Source: Caldifarciminota bacterium (GTDB taxonomy: Bacteria > Hydrothermota > Tepidihabitantia > Tepidihabitantales > Tepidihabitantaceae). Taken from it: a DNA stretch of 15,038 nucleotides. The DNA is taken from contig JAFGRF010000091.1 in the NCBI GenBank assembly GCA_016935295.1, positions 1 to 15,038 on the forward strand, written 5' to 3'. Positions 1 through 7,106 of this stretch are shown here, in pieces; the first letter of the stretch is position 1, and each line of letters opens with the position of its first letter. The position numbers and the translations under genes were made by a program. A model generated the notes under the pieces. It saw nothing but the letters and a program-made list of their open reading frames with translations. It had not been told where the DNA came from and did not search any database.

Positions 1-23
1 CTCTGTGGTTATCTCAATGTCGG
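1..23 (+). repeat. Copy 1 of a 23-bp dispersed spacer repeat
   Basis: The first 23 bases match 2618-2640 at 21 of 23 positions, differing only at bases 6 and 11. The shared core is TCTCAATGTCGG. Both copies lie shortly upstream of a gene (about 40 and 80 bases from the start). The element is cut by the window edge, so its full extent on the left is unknown. Confidence 0.6.
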
Positions 24-59
24 GATTGGGGCCCGGGGCAACCGTTGACTTCTCAGAGG

Positions 60-1862
60 ATGTCAATAGAATACCCCTCTATGCCCATGCTAAGCGATAT
101 GCGCAAGCGCGTCCGCGTCGTGATGATCGTCGTGGCTGTGGCGTTCGTCGCGGGCTTCCTCATGAGCGAGCTCTGGCGTTCGATTGAAACCCGCGGGAGC
201 AATCGGGGCCGCGATACCCACGGGTATGTCGGCCGAATCGGCGACCACAACGTTACTCCCGAGGAGTACCGGGCGGCGGTCAGCTACATGACCGACAAGT
301 ACAAGACCGAGAACCGGTTACGCGACCTGTCCAACGAAGACTATCAGACGATTGAAGAGCAGGCGTGGAAGTACCTCATCCACGAACTGACCTGGGCCAA
401 GGTGCGGAAGGCCGGGCACATCGGCGTCACCCAGGACGAGATACTCGAGATCGTCAGGTCCAACCCGCCCCAGGAACTGGTGAACCACCCCGACCTGATG
501 ACGGACGGCAAATTCGACCAGCAGAAGTACCTGCAGACCCTGAACGCGCCCGAGAACCGCGCCTACTTCTCCAAGTATGCCCAGCAGCTCATCGAGATGC
601 TGCCCCAGGAGAAGTTCCGGATCGACGTCATCAACGCCTACCGGCCCACCAATGCCGAGGTCGAGGACGCGCTGGCCGCGGCCAACACCCATTGGCAGAC
701 CACGTCGCTCTACTTCGGGGCCAAGGTCATGCAGCAGCCGTACGAGCCGACCGAGGACGAGGCCAAAGCCTGGTTCGAGGCGCACAAAGACAGCTTCCGC
801 ACCAAAGAGGCCTGGCAGCTCCACTACGTCCTCTTCCCGCTGGCCGTCACGGCGCAGGATTCGGCCGACGCCAAAGAACTCATCGACCGGGCCTACGACC
901 AGCTGCAGAAAGGCGAAACGTTCAACCTCACGACGCTTGACTTCAGCGACCTCAATGCCGAGACCATGCCGGCTCTGACTCCGCGTGAGGGGCTCGACAA
1001 GCCGACCGACAGCATCCTGCGCCGGCTCAAGCCCGGCCAGTACAGCACCCCCTACCTGGCCCCGTACGGCTGGCTGATCGCCCGGCTCGACAGCGCGACG
1101 AAAGACTCGGTCGCATACCGCCGCATCCTCGTTCGGGTAAAGATGGGCACCGAGCAAATCGCGACGATGCGTGACTCGGTCCGCCTGTTCCTCGAGCAGG
1201 CTTCGCACGAGAAATTCGACACCCTCGCTGCCCGGTTCGGCCTGACCGTGCAACCGGTGCGTCCCATCATCGGCGACCAGAAAGACCTGGTCGGCCTCGA
1301 CATCGAGAGCCCGGGACAGCTCATCGAGTGGGCGAAGAAAACGAAGCCGGTGCAGGTCTACGACCAGCCGCTCCGCGGGCCGGCCGGCTACTACGTGGTC
1401 GCGCTGGTCGACGTGAAGCCGGCAGGCTACTCCGAATACGAGAAGGTCAAACGCGCCGTCATCTTCCGGATGCGGCTTGAGAAAGAAAAGGCGGCCTGGA
1501 TCCAGGTGTCCGAGCAGGCGCTCGCGGCACTCAAGGCCGGCGCGAGCTTCGAACAATACGCCGCGCAGAACCCCACGGTCGAACTGCAGAGAGACTCGTT
1601 CGCCGGGCTTACGGACGCTCGGCGCAAGAAAGGCCCCGAGTTTGCCGGCGCTCTGGCCGCGCTCAACCCCGGCGAAAAAACCGGCGTGATCGAGACCAGG
1701 TGGGGCGCGTTCATCGTCCGCTGCGACGCCAAGACAGACGTCGCCATGCTCGACGCATCGGACTACGTGGAACAGCGCCGGGCCCAGGTCGGGCAGGACG
1801 TCATGGCCGAGCTGCTCAAGCAGCCCGAGGTCAAAGACTACCGGGACGCGCTGGCGTATTGA
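60..1862 (+). CDS. Membrane-anchored SurA/PpiD-like peptidyl-prolyl isomerase/chaperone
   Basis: This is probably a periplasmic folding factor held in the inner membrane, of the PpiD/SurA type. The N-terminus is basic (DMRKRVR) and is followed by one hydrophobic helix at about residues 18-38 (VVMIVVAVAFVAGFL). Next comes a SurA-N-like segment beginning YVGRIGDHNVTPEEYRAAV. A parvulin-like stretch follows at about residues 240-345, ending LKPGQYSTPYLAPYGWLIARL, the usual last strands of the PPIC fold. A second related segment near the C-terminus ends LNPGEKTGVIETRWGAFIVRC. The length of about 600 residues suits PpiD. It is not clear that the rotamase site is active, so a chaperone role alone is possible. 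The start is uncertain: TTG at 45, ATG at 60, 81, 87 or 99 all share the frame, and none has a well-spaced Shine-Dalgarno site. I chose ATG 60. The gene is followed by the tRNA cluster. Confidence 0.8.
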   Translation: MSIEYPSMPMLSDMRKRVRVVMIVVAVAFVAGFLMSELWRSIETRGSNRGRDTHGYVGRIGDHNVTPEEYRAAVSYMTDKYKTENRLRDLSNEDYQTIEEQAWKYLIHELTWAKVRKAGHIGVTQDEILEIVRSNPPQELVNHPDLMTDGKFDQQKYLQTLNAPENRAYFSKYAQQLIEMLPQEKFRIDVINAYRPTNAEVEDALAAANTHWQTTSLYFGAKVMQQPYEPTEDEAKAWFEAHKDSFRTKEAWQLHYVLFPLAVTAQDSADAKELIDRAYDQLQKGETFNLTTLDFSDLNAETMPALTPREGLDKPTDSILRRLKPGQYSTPYLAPYGWLIARLDSATKDSVAYRRILVRVKMGTEQIATMRDSVRLFLEQASHEKFDTLAARFGLTVQPVRPIIGDQKDLVGLDIESPGQLIEWAKKTKPVQVYDQPLRGPAGYYVVALVDVKPAGYSEYEKVKRAVIFRMRLEKEKAAWIQVSEQALAALKAGASFEQYAAQNPTVELQRDSFAGLTDARRKKGPEFAGALAALNPGEKTGVIETRWGAFIVRCDAKTDVAMLDASDYVEQRRAQVGQDVMAELLKQPEVKDYRDALAY

Positions 1863-1865
1863 CAA

Positions 1866-1879
1866 CCCGCTGCGGCGGG
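1866..1879 (+). terminator. Short GC hairpin just after the chaperone gene
   Basis: CCCGC, loop TGCG, GCGGG starts four bases after the stop codon and is followed by GTAGATTTA. The stem is only 5 bp and the U-run is poor, so this is a weak terminator candidate. A second hairpin, with arms GCATGGC and GCCATGC at 1941-1947 and 1955-1961, lies just before the tRNA-Glu and also lacks a T-run. Confidence 0.3.
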
Positions 1880-1971
1880 GTAGATTTAGACTGGAGTCGG
1901 GCACTGGGAGTCGGAGCCTGACGCGGTGTCCTAACTTGGCGCATGGCGCGGCTTGCCATGCCGGACAACCT

Positions 1972-2044
1972 GGCCCCATCGTCTAGCGGTTCAGGACATC
2001 ACTCTTTCAAGGTGAAGACATGGGTTCGACTCCCATTGGGGCCG
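1972..2044 (+). tRNA. tRNA-Glu (anticodon TTC)
   Basis: The 73-nt sequence folds as a full cloverleaf. The acceptor GGCCCCA pairs with TGGGGCC, the D arm is GTCT/GGAC, and the anticodon stem is TCACT/GGTGA with loop CTTTCAA, which gives TTC. The T arm contains GTTCGACTC. The discriminator is G and no CCA is encoded. It is the first of three tRNAs on this strand. Confidence 0.96.
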
Positions 2045-2051
2045 GATACTC

Positions 2052-2119
2052 AATTGCAGATTGAAGATTCAAGATTGCCTGCGCGACCGATCCAAAATCT
2101 CCAATCTGGAATCTTGAAT
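2052..2119. repeat. Two opposed 7-bp-period arrays between tRNA-Glu and tRNA-Gly
   Basis: At 2090-2119 the sequence runs in 7-base units of the form ATCTNNA (ATCTCCA, ATCTGGA, ATCTTGA). At 2052-2077 the same unit is seen on the other strand (TTGCAGA, TTGAAGA, TTCAAGA). The two arrays could pair, and the core ATTCAAGATT / AATCTTGAAT is a perfect 10-bp inverted repeat. The array fills nearly the whole spacer. Confidence 0.7.
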
Positions 2120-2126
2120 GTGGTTT

Positions 2127-2199
2127 GCGGGAGTAGCTCAGTTGGTAGAGCACTACCTTGCCAAGGTAGGGGTCGCGAGTTCAAATCTCGTCTCCCGCT
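2127..2199 (+). tRNA. tRNA-Gly (anticodon GCC)
   Basis: This is a cloverleaf of 73 nt. The acceptor GCGGGAG pairs with CTCCCGC, and the D arm contains GCTCAGTTGGTAGAGC. The anticodon stem is CTACC/GGTAG with loop TTGCCAA, giving GCC. The T loop is GTTCAAATC. The discriminator is T and no CCA is encoded. Confidence 0.96.
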
Positions 2200-2214
2200 T
2201 TTCTCGAGTCCGAG

Positions 2215-2264
2215 GGACGAAGGCCGTTCAACGGAGTTCCGTATTTGTCCTTCGTCCTTTGTCC
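2215..2264. repeat. Nested inverted repeat and 7-bp TTYGTCC array between tRNA-Gly and tRNA-Cys
   Basis: GGACGAAGG (2215-2223) and CCTTCGTCC (2249-2257) are perfect 9-bp inverted arms. Inside them are two small overlapping palindromes, CCGTTCAACGG (2224-2234) and ACGGAGTTCCGT (2231-2242). The right arm lies in three 7-bp units, TTTGTCC, TTCGTCC, TTTGTCC, at 2244-2264. It could form a stem between the two tRNAs, for example as a processing signal, but the short-period repeat alone may explain it. Confidence 0.5.
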
Positions 2265-2281
2265 TGAACACCTTCCTGGAC

Positions 2282-2353
2282 GGCGGCTTAGCCAAGTAGC
2301 AAGGCGACGGTCTGCAAAACCGTTATACTCGGGTGCAAATCCCGAAGCCGCCT
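2282..2353 (+). tRNA. tRNA-Cys (anticodon GCA)
   Basis: This is a cloverleaf of 72 nt. The acceptor GGCGGCT pairs with AGCCGCC, and the anticodon stem is ACGGT/ACCGT with loop CTGCAAA, giving GCA. The T arm is TCGGG/CCCGA with loop TGCAAAT. The discriminator is U73, the usual identity base for tRNA-Cys. No CCA is encoded. Confidence 0.95.
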
Positions 2354-2450
2354 CTTCCCATTCCGGGCTGAAGACCCCGCCCGGACCCTACCACCAAGAC
2401 ACCACCCGCCGCCCTGCCTACTGCGTGCTGTCTACTTCCCTCTGCTCCTC

Positions 2451-2535
2451 GTTCTCTCGGTCTCTTGATCTCTCTTTGTCTCTCTCCCTTGCCTTCTCCA
2501 TTCTCCAACCTGCAATCTACAATCCTCAATCCAGA
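2451..2535 (+). repeat. 8-bp array running into a 7-bp array in the gene-free spacer 2354-2719
   Basis: From 2451 to 2490 the sequence reads in 8-base units close to GRTCTCTN (GTTCTCTC, GGTCTCTT, GATCTCTC), decaying to plain CT. From 2494 to 2535 it reads in six 7-base units close to ATCTNCA (TTCTCCA twice, ACCTGCA, ATCTACA, ATCCTCA, ATCCAGA). The 366-base stretch 2354-2719 holds no convincing gene. It contains only these arrays, the 23-bp repeat copy at 2618-2640 and a possible promoter at 2661-2688. Confidence 0.65.
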
Positions 2536-2617
2536 GTCCTCCCTGGTTTCGCTGTTGAACCCCACAGAAACCCTGAGGCTGGAACTCAGTCTTCACCTGC
2601 TCTGTGTTCTCCGTGGC

Positions 2618-2640
2618 CTCTGCGGTTGTCTCAATGTCGG
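2618..2640 (+). repeat. Copy 2 of the 23-bp dispersed spacer repeat
   Basis: This matches bases 1-23 of the window at 21 of 23 positions. It is preceded at 2600-2617 by related wording (TCTGTGTTCTCCGTGGC), so the whole element may be longer. It sits 80 bases before the lipoprotein start. Confidence 0.6.
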
Positions 2641-2660
2641 CCAGGGGAGCGGTCGGACAC

Positions 2661-2688
2661 TTGACCACAGCGTTTGGCGCGGTAGAGT
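2661..2688 (+). promoter_or_regulatory. Possible sigma70-type promoter for the envelope gene pair
   Basis: TTGACC (2661-2666), a 16-base spacer and TAGAGT (2683-2688) stand 32 bases before the start codon at 2720. The -35 matches consensus at five of six positions. The -10 is weaker. This is inferred from sequence only. Confidence 0.35.
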
Positions 2689-2719
2689 AAGACGCTCAAA
2701 CCACATCGGAGGTGCCGCT

Positions 2720-3178
2720 ATGACGAACTACTTGCCCAAAATCCTGCTCGTCGGTCTTCTGGTTCTGCTGGTCGCCGGCTGCGCGCCCGGCAACTCGCGC
2801 TACAGCGCCGAAACGGGCCGCCCCGCCAATTTCTGGGCCGGACTCTGGCACGGCCTGATAATCGTTATCACGTTCATCGTCAGCCTTTTCACGAATGACG
2901 TGCAGATCTATGAATCCAACAACGTCGGCTGGGGATACAACCTGGGCTTCATCCTCGGCTGTTGCGTATCACTCGGTGGCGCCGCGCGCGGCTCGGCTCA
3001 CAAGAGGAAGCGACGCGAGGCCGATTGGGACAGGGTCGGCCGCCAGATCGGCGACAGCATAAAGGAAGGACTCGCGTCGTGGCGGAAAGAAGAACGAGCG
3101 ACCGATTCGGACTGGGACGAGCTCGGGCGGAAGATCGAGGAGCGCATCCGCGAGGAGATGCGGAAGGCGCGCGGTTGA
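2720..3178 (+). CDS. Conserved hypothetical lipoprotein with two membrane segments
   Basis: The 152-residue protein starts with a lipoprotein signal (hydrophobic LLVGLLVLLVAG then Cys21). GGAGG stands seven bases before ATG 2720, which fixes the start. Residues about 38-57 (FWAGLWHGLIIVITFIVSLF) and 70-88 (GWGYNLGFILGCCVSLGG) are hydrophobic. The pattern FWAGLWHG...IYE.NN.GW.YN.GF..G recalls a conserved hypothetical family seen in several phyla, whose function I do not know. The C-terminal third is charged and contains a duplicated motif, DWDRVGRQI at 102-110 and DWDELGRKI at 131-139. Each copy leads a short helix rich in Lys, Arg and Glu. The stop is one base before the next start, so the two genes are probably cotranscribed. 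Confidence 0.8.
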   Translation: MTNYLPKILLVGLLVLLVAGCAPGNSRYSAETGRPANFWAGLWHGLIIVITFIVSLFTNDVQIYESNNVGWGYNLGFILGCCVSLGGAARGSAHKRKRREADWDRVGRQIGDSIKEGLASWRKEERATDSDWDELGRKIEERIREEMRKARG

Positions 3179-3179
3179 T

Positions 3180-4379
3180 ATGACCCGCCGTTGGCTGCCG
3201 TTCTTCGCTATCCTCTCATCGCTCTTCTCGCTTTCGCTGGCTGCTCAGTTCATGGGCGGACCGGCCTACACGCTGCCGGCCGAGGAAACCCGCATCGGCG
3301 ATATCTACTTCGGGGGCACGGTATTCCGCGTCGATGGCCGGCTCGACGGCTCGGCCCTGGCCGGAGCCCAGACTATCAACGTCTCCGGCCCGGTGACGCG
3401 CAACCTCTTCCTCGCCGGCCAGAGCGTTGACGTTTCGGGCGCTGTATCCGGCGACCTCGTCGCACTCTGCGCGACCCTGAACGTCACCGGCGCCGTCGAC
3501 GGCGCGGTCAGGGCCGGCGCCGGCACGGTCTACATCGACGGTGGCGTGGGCCAGGATGTGCTGGCCGGCTGCGCGAGCCTTGCGGTCGGCAAGAGTTCCG
3601 AGGTGCATGGCGACGTCATCGCCGGCTGTCGGACCCTCGAAATCGCCGGTACGGTGCGCGGCGACGTCAAGGCTGTTGCCGATGAAGTCACTATTTCCGG
3701 CTCGATCGACGGCAACGTCGACGTGACGGTGACCAGCAAGCTGACGCTCAAGCCTGATGCGCGGGTCTACGGCAACCTGCGCTACCGCTCGAACAAGGAG
3801 CTCGACCTGAGCAACCCTGACATGGTCTTCGGCAACATCGAGCACGTGCAGCTCCCGACATCCAGGGAGATCGAGGACCTCAGAGCGATGAAGCCGCGGC
3901 CCGGCATGTTCCTGACGTTCTTCCTGCCGTTCACGATTCTCTCGATAATCGGGGCAGTGGTGGTAGGTTTCCTGCTCGTGGCAATCTGGAAGCACGTCTT
4001 GAACGAGGGGCTCAACCGCTCGCTTGCCCATTGGGGCCGGACCATCGGGTTCGGCGCCGTCGGGTTCCTCGTCGGCCCGATGAGCATCCTGATCGCGTTC
4101 GCGCTCGTCGTCACGATCCCCGCCGGCCTCATCGCCGCAGCCGCGTACCTCATTTGCCTCTACCTCGCCAAGATCCTTGCCGGCCTGTTCACCGGCAGGC
4201 TGCTGTTTCGCATCTTCGGCGCGCCCGAGGTCTCGCTCTGGTGGGCGGCGCCGGTCGGCATCGTCATCGTCTTCGGACTATGCGCCGTCCCCTTCGCGGG
4301 ATGGGTAGTCTGGCTCGTCAGCATGGCTGTCGGTTTCGGGGTCATCGCCGAACTGCTCGGGATGTCCCGCAACCCCTAG
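3180..4379 (+). CDS. Bactofilin-like (polymer-forming) beta-solenoid protein with membrane domain
   Basis: The 399-residue envelope protein begins with a signal peptide (about 1-22). Residues about 38-205 are a run of short strand repeats rich in Gly, Val, Asp and Ala (ISGSIDGNVDV, VSGAVSGDLVAL, IAGTVRGDVKAV). This is the pattern of the bactofilin right-handed beta-solenoid. Residues about 243-395 are hydrophobic, with several transmembrane helices (FLTFFLPFTILSIIGAVVVGFLLVAIW at about 244-270, then two or three more). Bactofilins polymerise without nucleotide. Here the signal peptide suggests the solenoid lies outside the membrane rather than in the cytoplasm. It follows the lipoprotein gene with a one-base gap, so the two may work together at the envelope. 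The precise role is unknown. Confidence 0.75.
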   Translation: MTRRWLPFFAILSSLFSLSLAAQFMGGPAYTLPAEETRIGDIYFGGTVFRVDGRLDGSALAGAQTINVSGPVTRNLFLAGQSVDVSGAVSGDLVALCATLNVTGAVDGAVRAGAGTVYIDGGVGQDVLAGCASLAVGKSSEVHGDVIAGCRTLEIAGTVRGDVKAVADEVTISGSIDGNVDVTVTSKLTLKPDARVYGNLRYRSNKELDLSNPDMVFGNIEHVQLPTSREIEDLRAMKPRPGMFLTFFLPFTILSIIGAVVVGFLLVAIWKHVLNEGLNRSLAHWGRTIGFGAVGFLVGPMSILIAFALVVTIPAGLIAAAAYLICLYLAKILAGLFTGRLLFRIFGAPEVSLWWAAPVGIVIVFGLCAVPFAGWVVWLVSMAVGFGVIAELLGMSRNP

Positions 4380-4392
4380 AAACGGAGGAAAC

Positions 4393-4428
4393 GTGCAGTT
4401 AGTGGATAGAATCGGAGCAGCGTCGTGA
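4393..4428 (+). CDS. Possible 11-residue leader ORF (MQLVDRIGAAS)
   Basis: GTG at 4393 follows GGAGGAAAC with four-base spacing. The same 12 bases, GGAGGAAACGTG, form the start of the second PLP enzyme at 5688-5699, which shows this is a real initiation signal in this genome. The frame runs 11 codons and stops at TGA 4426-4428, overlapping the GTG of the next gene as GTGA. That arrangement allows translational coupling. It could be a regulatory leader or a relic of a former start. No amino acid run suggests classical attenuation. Confidence 0.4.
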   Translation: MQLVDRIGAAS

Positions 4429-5639
4429 AGTCTCCCAACTCAGCCGGGCTCCACCGTCCGACGGAGAGCGCCGGGCTCAACACCAAGGCAGTCCACAGTG
4501 AGAGCAGCGAAGCGTACAAGAACCGGGCGGTCAGTTGCCCGATATACCAGACTTCGGCCTTCGCCTTTGACTCGGCCGAGGCCGGCGCCCGCATCTTCCG
4601 TGGCGAGGAGGCCGGGTTCATCTACACCCGCATCGGCAACCCGACGATCGAGGCACTCCAGAACACCGTCGCCGCGCTCGAGCACGGCAACTACGGGCTG
4701 GCGACCGCCTCGGGAATGGCGGCTACCTCAACCACCCTCCTCGGCCTGCTCAAGTCGGGCGACCACGTGGTCTGCAGCTACGCCGTGTACGGCCCCACCC
4801 ACGTTCTGCTTGAGCGGGAAATGTCGCGGTTCGACGTCCGGTCGACCTTCATCGAGACATCCGATACCGACAAGGTGCGCGACGCGCTGACGCCGGGGAC
4901 CCGCCTGCTCTTCGTCGAGACACCGGCCAACCCGACGCTGACCGTGACCGATCTTGCCGCCTGCGCGGAGCTGGCGCATTCCCGCAGCGCGTTGCTGGTG
5001 GTCGACAACACCTTCGCCAGCCCGTACCTGCAGACGCCGTTCGACCTCGGCGCCGACGTCGTCGTCCACTCACTGACCAAGTTCATCAACGGCCACTCCG
5101 ATGTGGTCGGCGGGATGATCGTACTGCGCGATGAGAAACTCCACAAGCAGCTGCGGTCAGTGCTGACGACGCTGGGCGGAACCATGGACCCGCATCAGGC
5201 CTGGCTGGTCCTGCGCGGGGTAAAAACCCTGGGCCTGCGCGTCGCTCAGGCTCAGGCTTCGGCCCAGAAGATTGCCGAGTTCCTGCGCGGCCACGAGTCG
5301 GTGGCCTGGGTATCCTACCCCGGCCTGCCCGATCACCCGCACCACGAGCGTGCGCGGCGCCAGATGCGCGGGTTCGGGGCGATGCTCTGCTTCGGACCAA
5401 AAGGTGGTTTCCCGGCTGCACAGCGTGTGCTGAACCGCGTGCAGCTCTGCACGCTGGGCGTATCACTCGGCGGCGTCGAAACCCTGATCCAGCACCCGGC
5501 AACCATGACCCACGCAGGCATGTCGGCTGAGGCCAAGGCGGCGGCCGGCATCGACGATGACCTTGTCCGCCTCGCCGTCGGTATCGAGGACGTGGATGAC
5601 CTGATCGCCGACCTCGACCAGGCGCTGGCCGAAGGCTAG
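4425..5639 (+). CDS. Cys/Met-metabolism PLP enzyme (cystathionine gamma-synthase / methionine gamma-lyase family)
   Basis: A 404-residue enzyme of the gamma-family fold type I PLP enzymes. Visible landmarks are YTRIGNPT (67-74, phosphate and tetramer contacts), SGM (96-98), VYGPT around Tyr122, VDNTFASPY with Asp194, and HSLTKFINGHSDVVGG with the PLP lysine at Lys219. The C-terminal motif SLGGVETLIQHPATMTH is also typical. The family includes cystathionine synthase and lyases, O-acylhomoserine sulfhydrylase and methionine gamma-lyase, and the sequence alone does not separate them. GTG 4425 is the first start after an in-frame stop at 4407, and GGAG stands seven bases before it. A second family member and threonine synthase follow, so work on a homoserine-derived substrate is likely. 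Confidence 0.88.
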   Translation: MKSPNSAGLHRPTESAGLNTKAVHSESSEAYKNRAVSCPIYQTSAFAFDSAEAGARIFRGEEAGFIYTRIGNPTIEALQNTVAALEHGNYGLATASGMAATSTTLLGLLKSGDHVVCSYAVYGPTHVLLEREMSRFDVRSTFIETSDTDKVRDALTPGTRLLFVETPANPTLTVTDLAACAELAHSRSALLVVDNTFASPYLQTPFDLGADVVVHSLTKFINGHSDVVGGMIVLRDEKLHKQLRSVLTTLGGTMDPHQAWLVLRGVKTLGLRVAQAQASAQKIAEFLRGHESVAWVSYPGLPDHPHHERARRQMRGFGAMLCFGPKGGFPAAQRVLNRVQLCTLGVSLGGVETLIQHPATMTHAGMSAEAKAAAGIDDDLVRLAVGIEDVDDLIADLDQALAEG

Positions 5640-5696
5640 CCCCCGGCAGGGAAGCCGTTCTGTGCGCGTGACAACTGCTACGACTGAGGAGGAAAC

Positions 5697-7103
5697 GTGA
5701 ATCAGAAAGACCCGAGTGCGTCGGCCGGGTCCGAGCACTACATCGAGGAGGCACGCCGGTCGCTCAAAGCCCGCGCCGAGGCCATGCGCCGGGCGCGCCG
5801 GCTCCGCTTTGACACTATTGCCGTCCATGGACTCTACACCGTCGACGAAGCGCTGGACCACAACCACGGCGCGATAATGGAGCCCACTGTCCTCTCGTCG
5901 GCCCAGGCCTACCGCGACTCCGACGAGATGGAGCTGGCACTCGGCTACAAAATACCGACTTGGTGCTACACCCGCATCCACAACCCGACGCTCGGGTTCC
6001 TCGAAGACAAACTCGCGCTGCTCGAGACCTACGGCTCGGACATCAAAGCCGGGTGCTGCGTCTACTCCTCGGGCATGGCCGCCATCGGGAACACCGTCGA
6101 CGCACTGCTGGCCCTGCCCGGAACCAAGCCGCCCAATTTCGTATCCGCCTGTCAGCTCTACGGCGGTTCGTACCAGCTCTTCGACGCACGCATGAAGCGC
6201 GAGCGCGGCGTGGACGTCAGGATGGTGATCGACACCAGCAACATCGACGAGTGGCGTCGCAACATCGACAAGAACACCCGGTTCCTCTACGGCGAAATGC
6301 CGTCGAATCCCGGCCTCGCCTTCTTCGACGTAGCGGCAGTTGCCGCGCTGGCCCACGAACACGGAATCCCGTTCGTCATCGATTCGACCATCGCCTCGCC
6401 CGCGCTGCTACGACCAATCCTCCACGGCGCCGACGTAGTAATTCACTCCGCGACCAAGGTGATGAGTTGCTCCGGTCTCGGCATGGCCGGAGCGGTCATC
6501 GCCCGCATGCCAATTACCTCCAACATCCCCAACGATGAGCTGAAGGCCGACTTCGCGCTCTACCTCAAGCGCTATCCTCAGCGCGAGCAGGGCGGCTGTC
6601 TCCACCCGTTCCAGGCAACGATGACTCTCGCCGACCTGCGCACGCTGCGCGCCCGGGTGGACAACTGGAGCCAGACCGCAATGGCCGTGGCGCGGTTCCT
6701 CGAGAAGCATCCTGGGGTGCTCGCGGTCAACTACCTCGGGCTCGAGAGCTATCCTCTGCACGAGGTGGCGAAGAAGTACCTGTGGCTGGTCGACGCCGAG
6801 CACGACCAGAACTACGGCAAACCGGTCAACCGCTACACCCACATGATGTCGTTCCGCGTCAAAGGCGGCGCGGAAGGAACGCGCAAGGCGTTTGATCGCC
6901 TCAATCTCATCTGGCGCGCAACTGACCTCGGCCGGGTCAAGACCGTGGCCACCATCCCGGCCATCTCGACTCACCTGCTGCAGGGCGAAGAGGCACGCGA
7001 AAAGGCCGACGTCCCGGCCGACCTGGTCCGGCTGTCGGTAGGTGCGGAGCATCCCGATGACATAGTCGCCGATTTGGAGCAAGCCTTGAGCGCAGCGAAG
7101 TAG
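5697..7103 (+). CDS. Second Cys/Met-metabolism PLP enzyme, divergent, with N-terminal extension
   Basis: A 468-residue relative of the preceding enzyme. Motifs: YTRIHNPT (91-98), SSGMAA (124-129), LYGGSYQLF (154-162), VIDSTIASP with Asp229, and HSATKVMSCSGLGMAGAV with the PLP lysine at Lys254. The usual GHSD..GG after the lysine is replaced by SGLGMAG, and there is a charged extension of about 40 residues at the N-terminus. These features place it in a separate subgroup, so substrate assignment by similarity is unsafe. O-acylhomoserine sulfhydrylase-like activity is a reasonable guess. The start GTG follows GGAGGAAAC. The stop is three bases before threonine synthase, which indicates one transcript. 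Confidence 0.85.
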   Translation: MNQKDPSASAGSEHYIEEARRSLKARAEAMRRARRLRFDTIAVHGLYTVDEALDHNHGAIMEPTVLSSAQAYRDSDEMELALGYKIPTWCYTRIHNPTLGFLEDKLALLETYGSDIKAGCCVYSSGMAAIGNTVDALLALPGTKPPNFVSACQLYGGSYQLFDARMKRERGVDVRMVIDTSNIDEWRRNIDKNTRFLYGEMPSNPGLAFFDVAAVAALAHEHGIPFVIDSTIASPALLRPILHGADVVIHSATKVMSCSGLGMAGAVIARMPITSNIPNDELKADFALYLKRYPQREQGGCLHPFQATMTLADLRTLRARVDNWSQTAMAVARFLEKHPGVLAVNYLGLESYPLHEVAKKYLWLVDAEHDQNYGKPVNRYTHMMSFRVKGGAEGTRKAFDRLNLIWRATDLGRVKTVATIPAISTHLLQGEEAREKADVPADLVRLSVGAEHPDDIVADLEQALSAAK

Positions 7104-7106
7104 CCT

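Noticed and set aside
318..1979. Long open frame (553 codons) on the minus strand
   Set aside because: It lies antisense to the chaperone gene, has no recognisable domain, and is explained by high GC at third positions of the plus-strand gene.
2465..2719. Extension of the lipoprotein reading frame upstream of ATG 2720
   Set aside because: The upstream part is translated repeat sequence. The Shine-Dalgarno site and lipoprotein signal fix the start at 2720.
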